Source: Pseudaquabacterium inlustre
GTDB lineage: Bacteria > Pseudomonadota > Gammaproteobacteria > Burkholderiales > Burkholderiaceae_C
Direction: 5' to 3'
Assembly: GCF_038066595.1 (NCBI RefSeq)
Contig: NZ_JBBUTH010000004.1
Location: 248,001-312,000, forward strand
DNA: 64,000 bases
Shown here: positions 49,433 to 57,569 of the stretch, piece after piece
Layout: every line of letters starts with the position of its first letter
Position numbering within the stretch: the first letter of the stretch is position 1
The notes under the pieces: generated by a model
What the model was told of the DNA's origin: nothing
The model's input: only the letters and a program-made list of their open reading frames with translations
Databases searched by the model: none
Program-made: the position numbers and the translations under genes

Positions 49433-49465
49433 ATACCCAGAGTGATCCCAGGGTCGATGCACCAG

Positions 49466-49505
49466 CATGCCGCCACATGCCGTCACATGCCGCCACATGC
49501 CGCCG
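49466..49505. repeat. Four tandem 10-bp repeats between bfr and bfd
   Basis: The unit CATGCCGCCA occurs four times in a row, with one C-to-T change in the second copy and a final G in the fourth. It ends 11 bp before the bfr stop codon. No regular dyad accompanies it. It may be a slippage product or a multi-site binding element. Confidence 0.85.
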
Positions 49506-49516
49506 CAGGCCGGGGC

Positions 49517-49996
49517 TCAGCTGCCGACGTCGCCCATCTGGCTTTGCAGCCAGTTCTGCTCGCCCACCTGGGCCACCAGGCCGATCTGCGTTTCGAGGTG
49601 GTCGATGTGCTCCTCGGTGTCGTCGAGGATCTCGGTCAGCAGGTCGCGCGAGACATAGTCGCGCACCGCCTCGCAGTGCGCGATGGCCTCCTTGAGCAGG
49701 CCGTGTGAGCCCTGCTCGATCTTCAGGTCGCAGTGCAGCACCTCGACCGCGCTCTCGCCGATCATCAGCTTGCCCAGGTCCTGCAGATTGGGCAGGCCGT
49801 CGAGCATCAGGATGCGGTCCATCAGCTTGTCGGCGTGCTTCATCTCCTCGATCGACTCCTGGTACTCGTGCTTGGCGAGCTTGGTGAAGCCCCAGTTCTT
49901 CAGCATGCGGTAGTGCAGGAAGTACTGGTTGATCGCGGTGAGTTCGTTCTTCAGCTGCGCGTTCAGGTAGCGCAGCACGTCGGGATCGCCTTGCAT
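49517..49996 (-). CDS. bfr: Bacterioferritin
   Basis: A 24-mer iron-storage protein, 159 residues. The diiron ligands lie in ELTAINQYFLHY (Glu18), EEMKHADKLMDRIL (Glu51, His54, haem-binding Met52), LKIEQGSHGLLKEAI (Glu94) and LDDTEEHIDHLETQI (Glu127, His130). All ferroxidase residues are present. It lies upstream of bfd on the same strand, so storage and release genes are adjacent. No Fur box was found directly before its start. GAGAGGACC serves as ribosome site. Confidence 0.97.
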   Translation of the reverse strand: MQGDPDVLRYLNAQLKNELTAINQYFLHYRMLKNWGFTKLAKHEYQESIEEMKHADKLMDRILMLDGLPNLQDLGKLMIGESAVEVLHCDLKIEQGSHGLLKEAIAHCEAVRDYVSRDLLTEILDDTEEHIDHLETQIGLVAQVGEQNWLQSQMGDVGS

Positions 49997-50068
49997 GGCT
50001 GGGTCCTCTCAGGGTCGTGGGCGAAGGGGTGGTCGGCCGGCAGCCAAACGCGTGCCAGCCTTGCGGCA

Positions 50069-50755
50069 TCAGCCGAGCTGGCGGCCGAGGAAGGCGAAGC
50101 TGCGGTCCCAGGCCAGCTGGGCCCAGGCCGCGTCGTACTGGGTGATGGCGATGCGGTTGCGTCCTTGGGCGGTCTCGTTGGCGAAGGCGTGGTGCGCCAG
50201 GTAGCGGTGCCCGGTGTAGGCGGTGCCGGCGGCCTTGAGTTTTTCTTCCAGCGCGTCGACGCTGGCGATCGGGAAGGCGCCGTCCTGCGTGGCCCAGTGC
50301 GCGATCAGCGGCACCTTGATCTGCGTGGCATCGATGTACTCCAGCGGCGGCAGGCCGTACCAGACCACGCCGGCATCGGCCTCGGGCACGTTGGCCAGGG
50401 CCAGCAGTGTCAGCGCGCCGCCCATGCAGAAGCCGGTGACGCCCACCTTGCCGCCGCGCGCCTTGAGGTGCTGCACCGCGCCGCGCACGTCCTGCGTGGC
50501 GGCGTCGCCGAAGTTCAGGCCGGTCATCAGGTGGTGGGCCTCCTCGGCCTCCACCGTGCTCTTGCCGCGGTACAGGTCGGGCACCAGGGCGGTGAAGCCG
50601 GCGGCGGCCAGGCGGTCGGCCACGCCGCGGATCTGGTCGTTCAGGCCCCACCATTCCTGGATCACCACCACGCCGGGGGTGCCGGCGCCGGCGTCGGCCA
50701 GGTAGCCGTTCACCGATTGCCCGTCGGGGCGCTGGAACTGGATCGTCGAACCCAT
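50069..50755 (-). CDS. Dienelactone hydrolase family protein
   Basis: A 228-residue alpha/beta hydrolase. The Cys nucleophile lies in GKVGVTGFCMGGAL (GxCxGG), the Asp in the ATQDGAFP loop and the His in GHRYLAHHAFAN; VIQEWWGLNDQIRGVADRLAAAGFTALVPDLYRG is typical. In aromatic degradation this family opens dienelactone; here no pathway gene surrounds it, so the substrate is open. MGSTIQFQRPDGQ is taken as start; the frame is open for 99 more bases upstream without homology. Confidence 0.9.
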   Translation of the reverse strand: MGSTIQFQRPDGQSVNGYLADAGAGTPGVVVIQEWWGLNDQIRGVADRLAAAGFTALVPDLYRGKSTVEAEEAHHLMTGLNFGDAATQDVRGAVQHLKARGGKVGVTGFCMGGALTLLALANVPEADAGVVWYGLPPLEYIDATQIKVPLIAHWATQDGAFPIASVDALEEKLKAAGTAYTGHRYLAHHAFANETAQGRNRIAITQYDAAWAQLAWDRSFAFLGRQLG

Positions 50756-50894
50756 GGCTGCGTGCTCCTCGTGTGTCAGTGCATCACAGGGCGGGCGGCG
50801 GCCGGGCTGGCGCCGCTCGCGCCCTAGGAACACAGCGTAACGGTTCGCGGCCACCCTTGTGTGAAGCCGGGGTGGCGGCGGGGCCGCGCCGGGG

Positions 50895-51302
50895 TCAGGC
50901 CAGCTTCTGCAGCATCTCGCCCATCTTCTGGTGCACCAGGTGGATCGCCTTGAGCGGCCGCACCATGACCTTGAAGTCGACGATCAGGCCCTGGTCGTCC
51001 CAGCGGATCAGGTCGATGCCGTTGACCTGGATGCCGTCCAGCTCGGTGGCGAATTCCAGCATCGCGTCATGCTCGCCGACCAGCTCGCGCAGGTAGTGGA
51101 AGGCCTCGGTGTTGAGCACCTGCATGGCGCCCATCAGGTACTTCAGCGTGATGGCCTTGCCGCGCTGCGGCGTGTGCACCACCGGCGAGTGGAAGACCAC
51201 ATCGTCGTGCAGCAGGCGGGCCAGCGCCTGCGGATCGCGGCTGCGCACCACCGCGTGCCACTGTTGCAGGACGGGCGGTAGCGGGCTGGGATGGGCATTC
51301 AT
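50895..51302 (-). CDS. SnoaL/NTF2-like protein
   Basis: 135 residues of an alpha+beta barrel fold: VLQQWHAVVRSRDPQALARLLHDDVVFHSPVVHTPQRGKAITLKYLMGAM, then HDAMLEFATELDGIQVNGIDLIRWDDQGLIVDFKVMVRPLKAIHLV. The family includes polyketide cyclases, ketosteroid isomerases and many unassigned proteins; no active-site assignment is safe. It lies 139 bp upstream of the dienelactone hydrolase gene and divergent from the prepilin operon. Confidence 0.85.
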   Translation of the reverse strand: MNAHPSPLPPVLQQWHAVVRSRDPQALARLLHDDVVFHSPVVHTPQRGKAITLKYLMGAMQVLNTEAFHYLRELVGEHDAMLEFATELDGIQVNGIDLIRWDDQGLIVDFKVMVRPLKAIHLVHQKMGEMLQKLA

Positions 51303-51476
51303 GTCAGACGGGCCGTGGCGCTGCGGGCGCGCGGGCTTCGGGGATGGCGGGGCGGCCAGTCTGCCGTGGCCGCGCGCCGCGGCGCGTCACCTGCGCGCCA
51401 GCCGAAAGGCGGGTCGGTTGCACGCTGTTGCAGGTCCGGGCTTCAGAGTCGGCACGAGCTGGCCGAAAACCCCGTC

Positions 51477-51899
51477 ATGTCGTGGGTCCGTGCGCACATC
51501 CGCCACCGGCGTGGCTTCACGCTGGTCGAGCTCGCCATCGTCCTGGCGGTGATCGCGCTGCTCGCGGCGGTGGCCTGGCCGAGCTACAACGCCAGCGTGC
51601 GCAAGTCGCGCCGCGTCGACGCCTACGAGGCCGTGCTGCGCATCCAGCAGGCGCAGGAACGCTGGCGCGGGCTGCAGCCCAGCTACACCGCCGCGCTGTC
51701 AGACCTGTCGCAATCGGCCAACTCGCCGGCAGGCTATTACACGCTGGCGCTGTCGGCGGCCAGCGAGACCGCCTACACCATCACCGCCACCGCGGTCAGC
51801 GGGCGCAGCCAGGCGTCCGACACCGGCTGCACCGCGCTCACCGTCACGGTCACGCGGGGCCAGGCCGTGAACGGCCAGCCGGACTGCTGGAGCCGCTGA
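51477..51899 (+). CDS. pilE: PilE-like type IV prepilin
   Basis: 140 residues. The class III signal RHRRG/FTLVELAIVLAVIALLAAVAWPSYNASVRKSRR fits PilD cleavage and N-methylation at Phe, with Glu5 conserved. ATG 51477 gives a short leader (the longer frame from 51291 would be far too long). A globular part with two Cys (DTGCTALTV, NGQPDCWSR) forms the C-terminal disulfide loop. It heads five prepilin genes and is probably a minor pilin in the PilE/ComP class rather than the major subunit. Confidence 0.88.
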   Translation: MSWVRAHIRHRRGFTLVELAIVLAVIALLAAVAWPSYNASVRKSRRVDAYEAVLRIQQAQERWRGLQPSYTAALSDLSQSANSPAGYYTLALSAASETAYTITATAVSGRSQASDTGCTALTVTVTRGQAVNGQPDCWSR

Positions 51900-52369
51900 T
51901 GCCCACGCGCCGCGCCCAGACCGGCCTGACCCTCGTCGAACTGATGATGGTGGTGGTGATCGCCAGCCTGCTGCTGGCCGTCACCGCGCCGTCGATGCGC
52001 GGCCTGATCCTGCGCAACCGGCTCGAGGGCTCGGTCAACGAGCTGGGCATGGACCTGTACTACGCCCGCAGCGAGGCCCTGCGCCGGCGTGCCACGGTCA
52101 GCCTGGTGACCAACAGCACCGGCACGGCCTACACGCTGGGCACCAGCACGCTGGCGCTGAAGTCGGTGAGTCTGCCCACCGGGGTCACGCTCAGCCGCAA
52201 CGTCACGGTGGCCTTCGATGGCATGCGTGGCGCCACGCAGGGGGATTCGTCGCTGGATGCGTCGGTGTCCGGCCTCACCGAGCTGGCGCTGCGCGCCTCC
52301 GTCACCGCGGTGGGGCGGGTGAGCGTGTGCACCGTCACCGGCTCGCTGCCGGGGATGCCGCGATGTTGA
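51899..52369 (+). CDS. fimT: FimT/GspH-type minor prepilin
   Basis: 156 residues. The signal reads RRAQTG/LTLVELMMVVVIASLLLAVTAPSMRGL, with Glu5 present. The next part, NELGMDLYYARSEALRRRATVSLV, is the GspH/FimT signature. The start overlaps the previous stop (TGATG). FimT proteins belong to the pilus-initiation complex and in some species bind DNA during natural transformation. Positively charged residues near the end are few here. Confidence 0.88.
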   Translation: MPTRRAQTGLTLVELMMVVVIASLLLAVTAPSMRGLILRNRLEGSVNELGMDLYYARSEALRRRATVSLVTNSTGTAYTLGTSTLALKSVSLPTGVTLSRNVTVAFDGMRGATQGDSSLDASVSGLTELALRASVTAVGRVSVCTVTGSLPGMPRC

Positions 52370-53040
52370 GGCATCCGCGCCGCCGCGGCGTCACCATCGT
52401 CGAGCTGATGGTGGGCGTGGCCGTGGGCCTGCTGGTGGTGGCCGGCGCGCTGTCGCTGTTCGTCACCCACACGGTCAACTCGGGCGTGATGCTGGGCAAG
52501 GCCCGCATGGCGCAGGACCTGCGTGCCGCGGCCGACCTGGTGGCCCGCGACCTGCGCCGTGCCGCCTACTGGGGCCATGCCATCGACGGCACGCACGCCG
52601 TGGGCGCCGGCAGCGCCGCGCCGCGCAACCCCTATGCCGCGGTCAGCGGCAGCACCAGCGACGGGCTGCGCTATGCCTTCACCCGCGACGCCAGCGAGAA
52701 CGACACGCTGGACGACGCCGAGCAGTTCGGCTTTCGCGTCTACGAAGGCGTGCTGCAGATGCGCACCAGCGCCAGCACCTGGCAGGACGTGACCGACCGC
52801 CGTGCCGTGCGCATCGCCGACGACGGCCTGCGCATCACTGCCACCGCCACCACGCTGCCGCTGGGCCACCTGTGCGCGCGCACCTGCAGCGCCGGCACGC
52901 CCAACTGCCCGACCACCACGGTGCGGCGCTTCGACATCACGCTCACCGGCCAGTCCATCGCCGACACCAGCGCCACGCGCAGCGTGACCGCCACGGTGCG
53001 CCTGCGCAACGACGCGCTGGCGGGCCAGTGTCCGGCCTGA
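52363..53040 (+). CDS. pilW: PilW-like minor prepilin
   Basis: 225 residues. The prepilin signal HPRRRG/VTIVELMVGVAVGLLVVAGALSLFVTHTVNS is characteristic of PilW, followed by LGKARMAQDLRAAADLVARDLRRAAYWGHA, the usual PilW continuation. The globular part contains Cys pairs (LCARTCSAGTPNC). The gene overlaps fimT by 7 bp. In Pseudomonas PilW forms the pilus-tip complex with PilV, PilX and PilY1. Confidence 0.88.
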   Translation: MLRHPRRRGVTIVELMVGVAVGLLVVAGALSLFVTHTVNSGVMLGKARMAQDLRAAADLVARDLRRAAYWGHAIDGTHAVGAGSAAPRNPYAAVSGSTSDGLRYAFTRDASENDTLDDAEQFGFRVYEGVLQMRTSASTWQDVTDRRAVRIADDGLRITATATTLPLGHLCARTCSAGTPNCPTTTVRRFDITLTGQSIADTSATRSVTATVRLRNDALAGQCPA

Positions 53041-53072
53041 GCCCGGACCGAACCCGGCACACCCCGTCCGCC

Positions 53073-54410
53073 ATGAACCGCTGCGCTCCCATCCGCACCC
53101 GAGCCGCCCGGCCGCATCCGCCGCGCGGCGTGGCGGCGCTGACCGTGGTGCTGGTGCTGGTGATGGCCATGATGCTGGGCACGCTGTACCTGGGGCGCAG
53201 CCTGATCTTCGGCCAGCGCAGCGCCGCCAACCAGGTGCAGGGCGTGATGGCCCGCGAGGTGGCCGAGGCCGGCATCGAGTGGGCCACCGGCATGCTCAAC
53301 TCGCCCTTCGACATTGGCGGCAACTGCAGCTTCCTGACCACCACCAACACCTCGTTCCGCAAGCGCTACGTGCTCACGCGCTTCGCCGACGCCAGCAACC
53401 CCAGCACCGACGTGGTGCCGGCCACCACCACCTACCCCGGCTGCAAGATCACCGCCAACGGGCTGAGCTGCAGCTGCCCCTCGGTGCCGGCCAGCGGCAG
53501 CGCGGTGGCCGATCTGGGCAGCAGCGTGGCGCCCAGCTTCACCGTGGCCTTCGCCGCCGTGGCCGGCGACCCGGAGGCGGTGCAGGTCACCGCCTGGGGC
53601 TGCAACGCCCGCGCGGCCAGCTGCGCCCCCAGCACGGCCGCCGACGCCGAAGGCCATGCGCGCATCGCCGTGATCCTGAAGCTGCGGCCGCTGATGCGCG
53701 CCGTGCCCTCGGCACCGCTGACCTGCGGCACCACCTGCACGCTCAGCGGCTCGTACAACGTGGTCAACCGCGACATCGCCACCAACGGCATCCTGGTCAA
53801 CGCCGGCAGTGCCATCAGCAGCGGCAACGGCATCTCGCTGACCTCGCTGCAGGGCCAGCCCACGGCCAACGCGCTGGTGGGCAACGATTCGTCGCTGGCG
53901 GCGCTGTCTTCCAGCGACACCACCTGCAGCAACTCGGCGATGTTCAACGCGTACTTCGGCTCGACCATCGAGCAGTACCGCAATGCGCCGTCGACCAAGG
54001 TGCTGTCGTGCACCAGCGCGTCGGACTGCCGCAGCCAGATCAACACCGCCTATGCCGACGGCTGGCGCGCGTTCTACTTCGCGTCCGACCTGCACCTGAG
54101 CGGCAACAACACCTACGGCAGCGTGACCGATCCGATCACCATCGTCACGCCCAACGCCATCGACATCAACGGCAACAACGAGTTCTGGGGCCTGATCTTC
54201 TCCAACGATGCGGCGTGGAACGACCTGGGCACCGGCTCGGCCATCATCCATGGCGCGCAGGTGTCCTGCGCGGCCTACCGCAACAACGGCAACGGCACGC
54301 TCGACTATTCGCCCGACGCGCTGAAGAACGTGCGCCGGCTGTCGGGCGTGATGGTGCGGGTGCCGGGCAGCTGGCGTGACTTCCGTGTCGACACCGACAC
54401 CTTGCCCTGA
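53073..54410 (+). CDS. pilX: PilX-like minor prepilin, enlarged
   Basis: 445 residues, against about 200 for typical PilX. The N-terminus PPRGVAALTVVLVLVMAMMLGTLYLGRSLIFGQRSAANQVQGVMAREVAEAGIEWATGM matches the PilX N-terminal domain, including the absence of Glu5 common in PilX. The remaining about 380 residues are Ser/Thr/Asn/Gly-rich beta structure with at least ten Cys and a parallel-beta-like segment (NGILVNAGSAISSGNGISLTS, NAIDINGNNEFWGLIFSNDAAW). This may be a surface adhesive module. Confidence 0.8.
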   Translation: MNRCAPIRTRAARPHPPRGVAALTVVLVLVMAMMLGTLYLGRSLIFGQRSAANQVQGVMAREVAEAGIEWATGMLNSPFDIGGNCSFLTTTNTSFRKRYVLTRFADASNPSTDVVPATTTYPGCKITANGLSCSCPSVPASGSAVADLGSSVAPSFTVAFAAVAGDPEAVQVTAWGCNARAASCAPSTAADAEGHARIAVILKLRPLMRAVPSAPLTCGTTCTLSGSYNVVNRDIATNGILVNAGSAISSGNGISLTSLQGQPTANALVGNDSSLAALSSSDTTCSNSAMFNAYFGSTIEQYRNAPSTKVLSCTSASDCRSQINTAYADGWRAFYFASDLHLSGNNTYGSVTDPITIVTPNAIDINGNNEFWGLIFSNDAAWNDLGTGSAIIHGAQVSCAAYRNNGNGTLDYSPDALKNVRRLSGVMVRVPGSWRDFRVDTDTLP

Positions 54411-54420
54411 GGCCCGCACG

Positions 54421-55575
54421 ATGCCCGCCACCCTGCAACACCCCTGGCGCGGCGCCGGTGCCGGCCGCGGCTTCACGCTGCTGGAAGCGCTGGTGGCGCT
54501 GGCGCTGGTGGCCATCAGCCTGATGGGGCTGATGCGGCTGTACTCCACGCTGTCGCGCGGCGAGGACGATGCGCGCCAGCGCGGCGAGGCCGTGCTGCTG
54601 GCGCAGGACCGCCTGGAGCAGTTGCGCAGCTACACCAGCATCGATGGCGCCAGCAACAGCTGGAACACGCTGGCCAGCGGCAGCGACACCGCCAGCAGCA
54701 ACACCAGCTTCACCCGGCGCTGGACGCTGGGCGGCGCCAGCACCGATCCGATGCGCGCGGTGTCGGTGCAGATGAGCTGGACCGACCGCGCCGGCGGCAC
54801 GCAGCAGTTCTCGCTGGACAGCGTGATCTCGCGCACCGATCCGGCCGACGTGGGCCTGCTGGGCTTTCCGCTGCCGGCCAACACCACGCTCAAGCGGCCC
54901 AAGAACCGCAACCTCAACATCCCGGTGCCGGCCTCCGACCTGGGCAACGGCGAGAGCGCGTTCCGCCTGCCCAACACCAACTACGCGGTGGTGTTCTCCA
55001 ACGAGTCGGGCTATGTGGTCAAGACCTGCAGCCTGACCACCAGCAGCAGCACCATCACGCTGGCCGACCTGAGCGGCTGCGCCACGGCCTATGCCTACAT
55101 CGTGGCCGGCTACATCTCGCTGGACGGCGTCTCGAGCTTTCCGTCCGGACTGGCGGTCAACACCGCCAGCCTGACCGGCACCTCCAGCGTGACCTGCTCG
55201 GTGTCGAACGCGGTCGACCAGAGCACCGGCACGGCGATCAGCGGCTACCAGTACTACCTGTGCGTGGTGGCCGTGCCCAGCGCCGGCGCGCCCTGGTCGG
55301 GCACGGTGCGGCTGGCGGCCGGGACGCTCAACGCCGGCTCGGGCGGCAGCAGCGACCGGCTGGTCTGCCGCTTCCAGTTCCCCGCGGCGGCCGGCATCAC
55401 CAACAACATGCGCAACGTGCAGCCCTACAGCGCGGTGACCGAATCGCTCGACAGCCAGAACTACGTGATCACCAACGCCAACAGCTGCCCGACGGTCAGC
55501 GGCCTGGCCACCACGCTGCACCAGGACTGCCGCAACAGCAACGCGCAGCGCGGCACCGCCTGCCCGGCCAGCTGA
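54421..55575 (+). CDS. pilV: PilV-like minor prepilin, enlarged
   Basis: 384 residues, roughly twice the normal PilV length. AGRG/FTLLEALVALALVAISLMGLMRLYSTLSRGEDDARQRGEAVLLAQDRLEQLRSY is the PilV/PilI-type N-terminal helix. The C-terminal beta-rich domain has Cys pairs, Ser/Thr-rich segments and lies 10 bp after pilX. Last of the five prepilin genes. No pilY1 follows; a convergent diguanylate cyclase gene begins 36 bp on. Confidence 0.83.
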   Translation: MPATLQHPWRGAGAGRGFTLLEALVALALVAISLMGLMRLYSTLSRGEDDARQRGEAVLLAQDRLEQLRSYTSIDGASNSWNTLASGSDTASSNTSFTRRWTLGGASTDPMRAVSVQMSWTDRAGGTQQFSLDSVISRTDPADVGLLGFPLPANTTLKRPKNRNLNIPVPASDLGNGESAFRLPNTNYAVVFSNESGYVVKTCSLTTSSSTITLADLSGCATAYAYIVAGYISLDGVSSFPSGLAVNTASLTGTSSVTCSVSNAVDQSTGTAISGYQYYLCVVAVPSAGAPWSGTVRLAAGTLNAGSGGSSDRLVCRFQFPAAAGITNNMRNVQPYSAVTESLDSQNYVITNANSCPTVSGLATTLHQDCRNSNAQRGTACPAS

Positions 55576-55611
55576 GGCCGGCCAGCGGAGTCCGGCCCGC
55601 CCGCGCGGGGC

Positions 55612-57465
55612 TCAGGCCGCCAGCCCGAGCGAGGGGCAGCCGGCCAGCAGCACGCGGTTGCGGCCGGCCGATTTGGCGCGCAGCAGGGCCTGGTCGGCAG
55701 CCTGCAGCAAGGCCTCGACACCGGCGCCCTCGGCGCGCGACTCACCCGCACCGGCACAGCCCGGCGCGGCACTGTCGGCCACGCCGGCAGAGAAGCTCAG
55801 CCTCTGCAGCGGGTGGCCGTCCACCGCCAGCGTCGCCTGGCGCCAGCGGCGCAGCAAGGCCTGCGCCTTGCGCTGGGCCGATGCAGCGGTCGAGCGCGGC
55901 AGCAGCAGGCAGAACTCCTCGCCCCCGTAGCGGCAGGCCAGGTCGCTGCGCCGCAGGCTGCTGCCCAGCAGGCGGCCGAATTGCGCCAGCAGCGCATCGC
56001 CCACCTGGTGGCCATGGCGGTCGTTGACCTGCTTGAAATGGTCGAGGTCGATGATCACCACCGCCAGCGGCACGCTGGCGCGCTGCGCCGCCGCCAGCAT
56101 GGCCGGCAGCACCTCGTTGAGGTGGCGTCGGTTGTACAGGCCGGTCAGCGCGTCGACGATGGCCTGCTGGCGCAGCGCCTCCTGCAGCTGCTGCACCTCG
56201 GCGATGCGCTGGGCCAGCTGCTCGTTGATCTCGGCCAGCTTGGCGCGCGAGCGCTCGGTGAGGCGGCGCTTGGCCTGGCTGTCCTGCAGCCGGTGGGTCA
56301 GGCGCAGCATCTCGGTCTGCAGCACGGCCGAGCGGTAGTGCGCGCGGTGCGCCTGCTCGTCCTGGCGCTGGTGCAGCACCTGCCAGCGGCGCAGGTCGGC
56401 CAGCGCGGCCGCGGTGTCGCCGCACTCGGCATGCAGCGACGAGGCCTTCTGGAAGTACTGGCAGCGGATGCGCAGGCTCAGGCCTTCGACCGTGTCATCG
56501 TCGGCCAGCGCGCGCAGCCCGGCCAGGTGCTCGCGTGCCTGGTTCAGCCGGCCCTGCATCCAGGCCAGCATGGCCAGCGCCACGCCGCGCTCCAGCCGCT
56601 CGTCGGGCAGGAGCGGCGCCGGCTCGGCCAGCATGCGCTGCACCAGCCGGGCGCCCAGGTCGTGGTCGCCGGCCGACAGCGCGGCGATGGCCAGCGGCTC
56701 GAAGTGCAGCGCATTGCGGCCGCGGCCGGTGGCGTCGGTGGGCATGGCCAGCACCGCGGCGATGTCGGGCAGCGCCTCGGTCGGCCGGCCCATGTCGGTG
56801 AGGATGATGATGCGGTTGATCAGCAGGGCGCAGCGCACGAAGGGGTTGCGCATGCCCTCGCAGCGCAGCAGGCCCTGGTTGGCATGGCGCAGCGCCTGGT
56901 CGCAATCGCCCAGCTGGGTCAGCTCGTTGGCCAGGTTGCAGTGCAGCACGGCATCGAAGCCGTTGCCGCTGCGCGGGCTGGCGTCGCGCAGGGCCTCGTG
57001 CATGTAGGCGATGGCCTGCTCGCTCTGGCCCAGCGAGGCATAGCAGCCGCCGATGGTGTTCAGCAGCACGGCGCGGTCATGGTGGCGCAGCAGCTGCAGG
57101 CCCTCGTCGCGCACCGGCAGCACCAGGTCGATGGCGGCGCGGAACTGGCCGGCGCGCCACAGCGTGCGCGCCAGGCCGGCGGTGGCCAGGATCACGCCCG
57201 GCCGTTCGGCCAGCGCGGCGAAGGCGTCCACGGCCTGGCGCAGCTCGTGCTCGGAGTCGGCCAGCGTGCCGTAGTAGTGCAGGTGCAGGCCGCGGGTCAG
57301 ACGGGCCCAGGCCTCGGCACGGCGGTCGCCGTCCTGGCTGGCGCGGTCGAGGGCGCGGTTGGCCGCCGCGAAGGCGCGTGCCGAGTCGCCCAGCAGCATC
57401 GACCACGCGCGCCGGGCCTGGCGCAGGGTGGCAGAGGGGTGGGCCGTCGACGGCAAAGGCGGCAT
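55612..57465 (-). CDS. TPR-repeat diguanylate cyclase (GGDEF)
   Basis: 617 residues, no membrane segment. Residues about 20-400 are tetratricopeptide-like helical repeats (RALDRASQDGDRRAEAWARLTRGLHL, LLNTIGGCYASLGQSEQAIAYMHEALRDA, NLANELTQLGDCDQALRHANQGLL). A coiled-coil linker (LTERSRAKLAEINEQLAQRIAEVQQLQEALRQQ) leads into the GGDEF domain (VDALTGLYNRRHLNEVL, VIIDLDHFKQVNDRHGHQVGD, RYGGEEFCLLLP). GGEEF and the I-site RRSD five residues before it indicate an active, product-inhibited c-di-GMP synthase. The gene lies 104 bp after the NarL-like regulator on the same strand. GATAAT at 57472-57477 sits 6 bp before the ATG, hinting at a leaderless mRNA. Confidence 0.9.
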   Translation of the reverse strand: MPPLPSTAHPSATLRQARRAWSMLLGDSARAFAAANRALDRASQDGDRRAEAWARLTRGLHLHYYGTLADSEHELRQAVDAFAALAERPGVILATAGLARTLWRAGQFRAAIDLVLPVRDEGLQLLRHHDRAVLLNTIGGCYASLGQSEQAIAYMHEALRDASPRSGNGFDAVLHCNLANELTQLGDCDQALRHANQGLLRCEGMRNPFVRCALLINRIIILTDMGRPTEALPDIAAVLAMPTDATGRGRNALHFEPLAIAALSAGDHDLGARLVQRMLAEPAPLLPDERLERGVALAMLAWMQGRLNQAREHLAGLRALADDDTVEGLSLRIRCQYFQKASSLHAECGDTAAALADLRRWQVLHQRQDEQAHRAHYRSAVLQTEMLRLTHRLQDSQAKRRLTERSRAKLAEINEQLAQRIAEVQQLQEALRQQAIVDALTGLYNRRHLNEVLPAMLAAAQRASVPLAVVIIDLDHFKQVNDRHGHQVGDALLAQFGRLLGSSLRRSDLACRYGGEEFCLLLPRSTAASAQRKAQALLRRWRQATLAVDGHPLQRLSFSAGVADSAAPGCAGAGESRAEGAGVEALLQAADQALLRAKSAGRNRVLLAGCPSLGLAA

Positions 57466-57569
57466 CCGCCCATTATCAGGTCGGTGTGCCCTGCGCCGGC
57501 AAGCCCCGGCTTCCCCCAGGCGGTTGCGGCGGCTGCGGCAGCTGCGGCTGCGGCGGCGGCCGGGTGCGG

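Noticed and set aside
49466..49505. Short repeats considered as a CRISPR remnant
   Set aside because: Units are only 10 bp, directly abutting with no spacers, and there are no cas genes.
51418..51435. TTGCACG...TTGCA upstream of the prepilin operon resembles a sigma-54 promoter
   Set aside because: The consensus needs GG-N10-GC; the -24 GG is TG here and the spacing to GC is 9, so the element does not fit.
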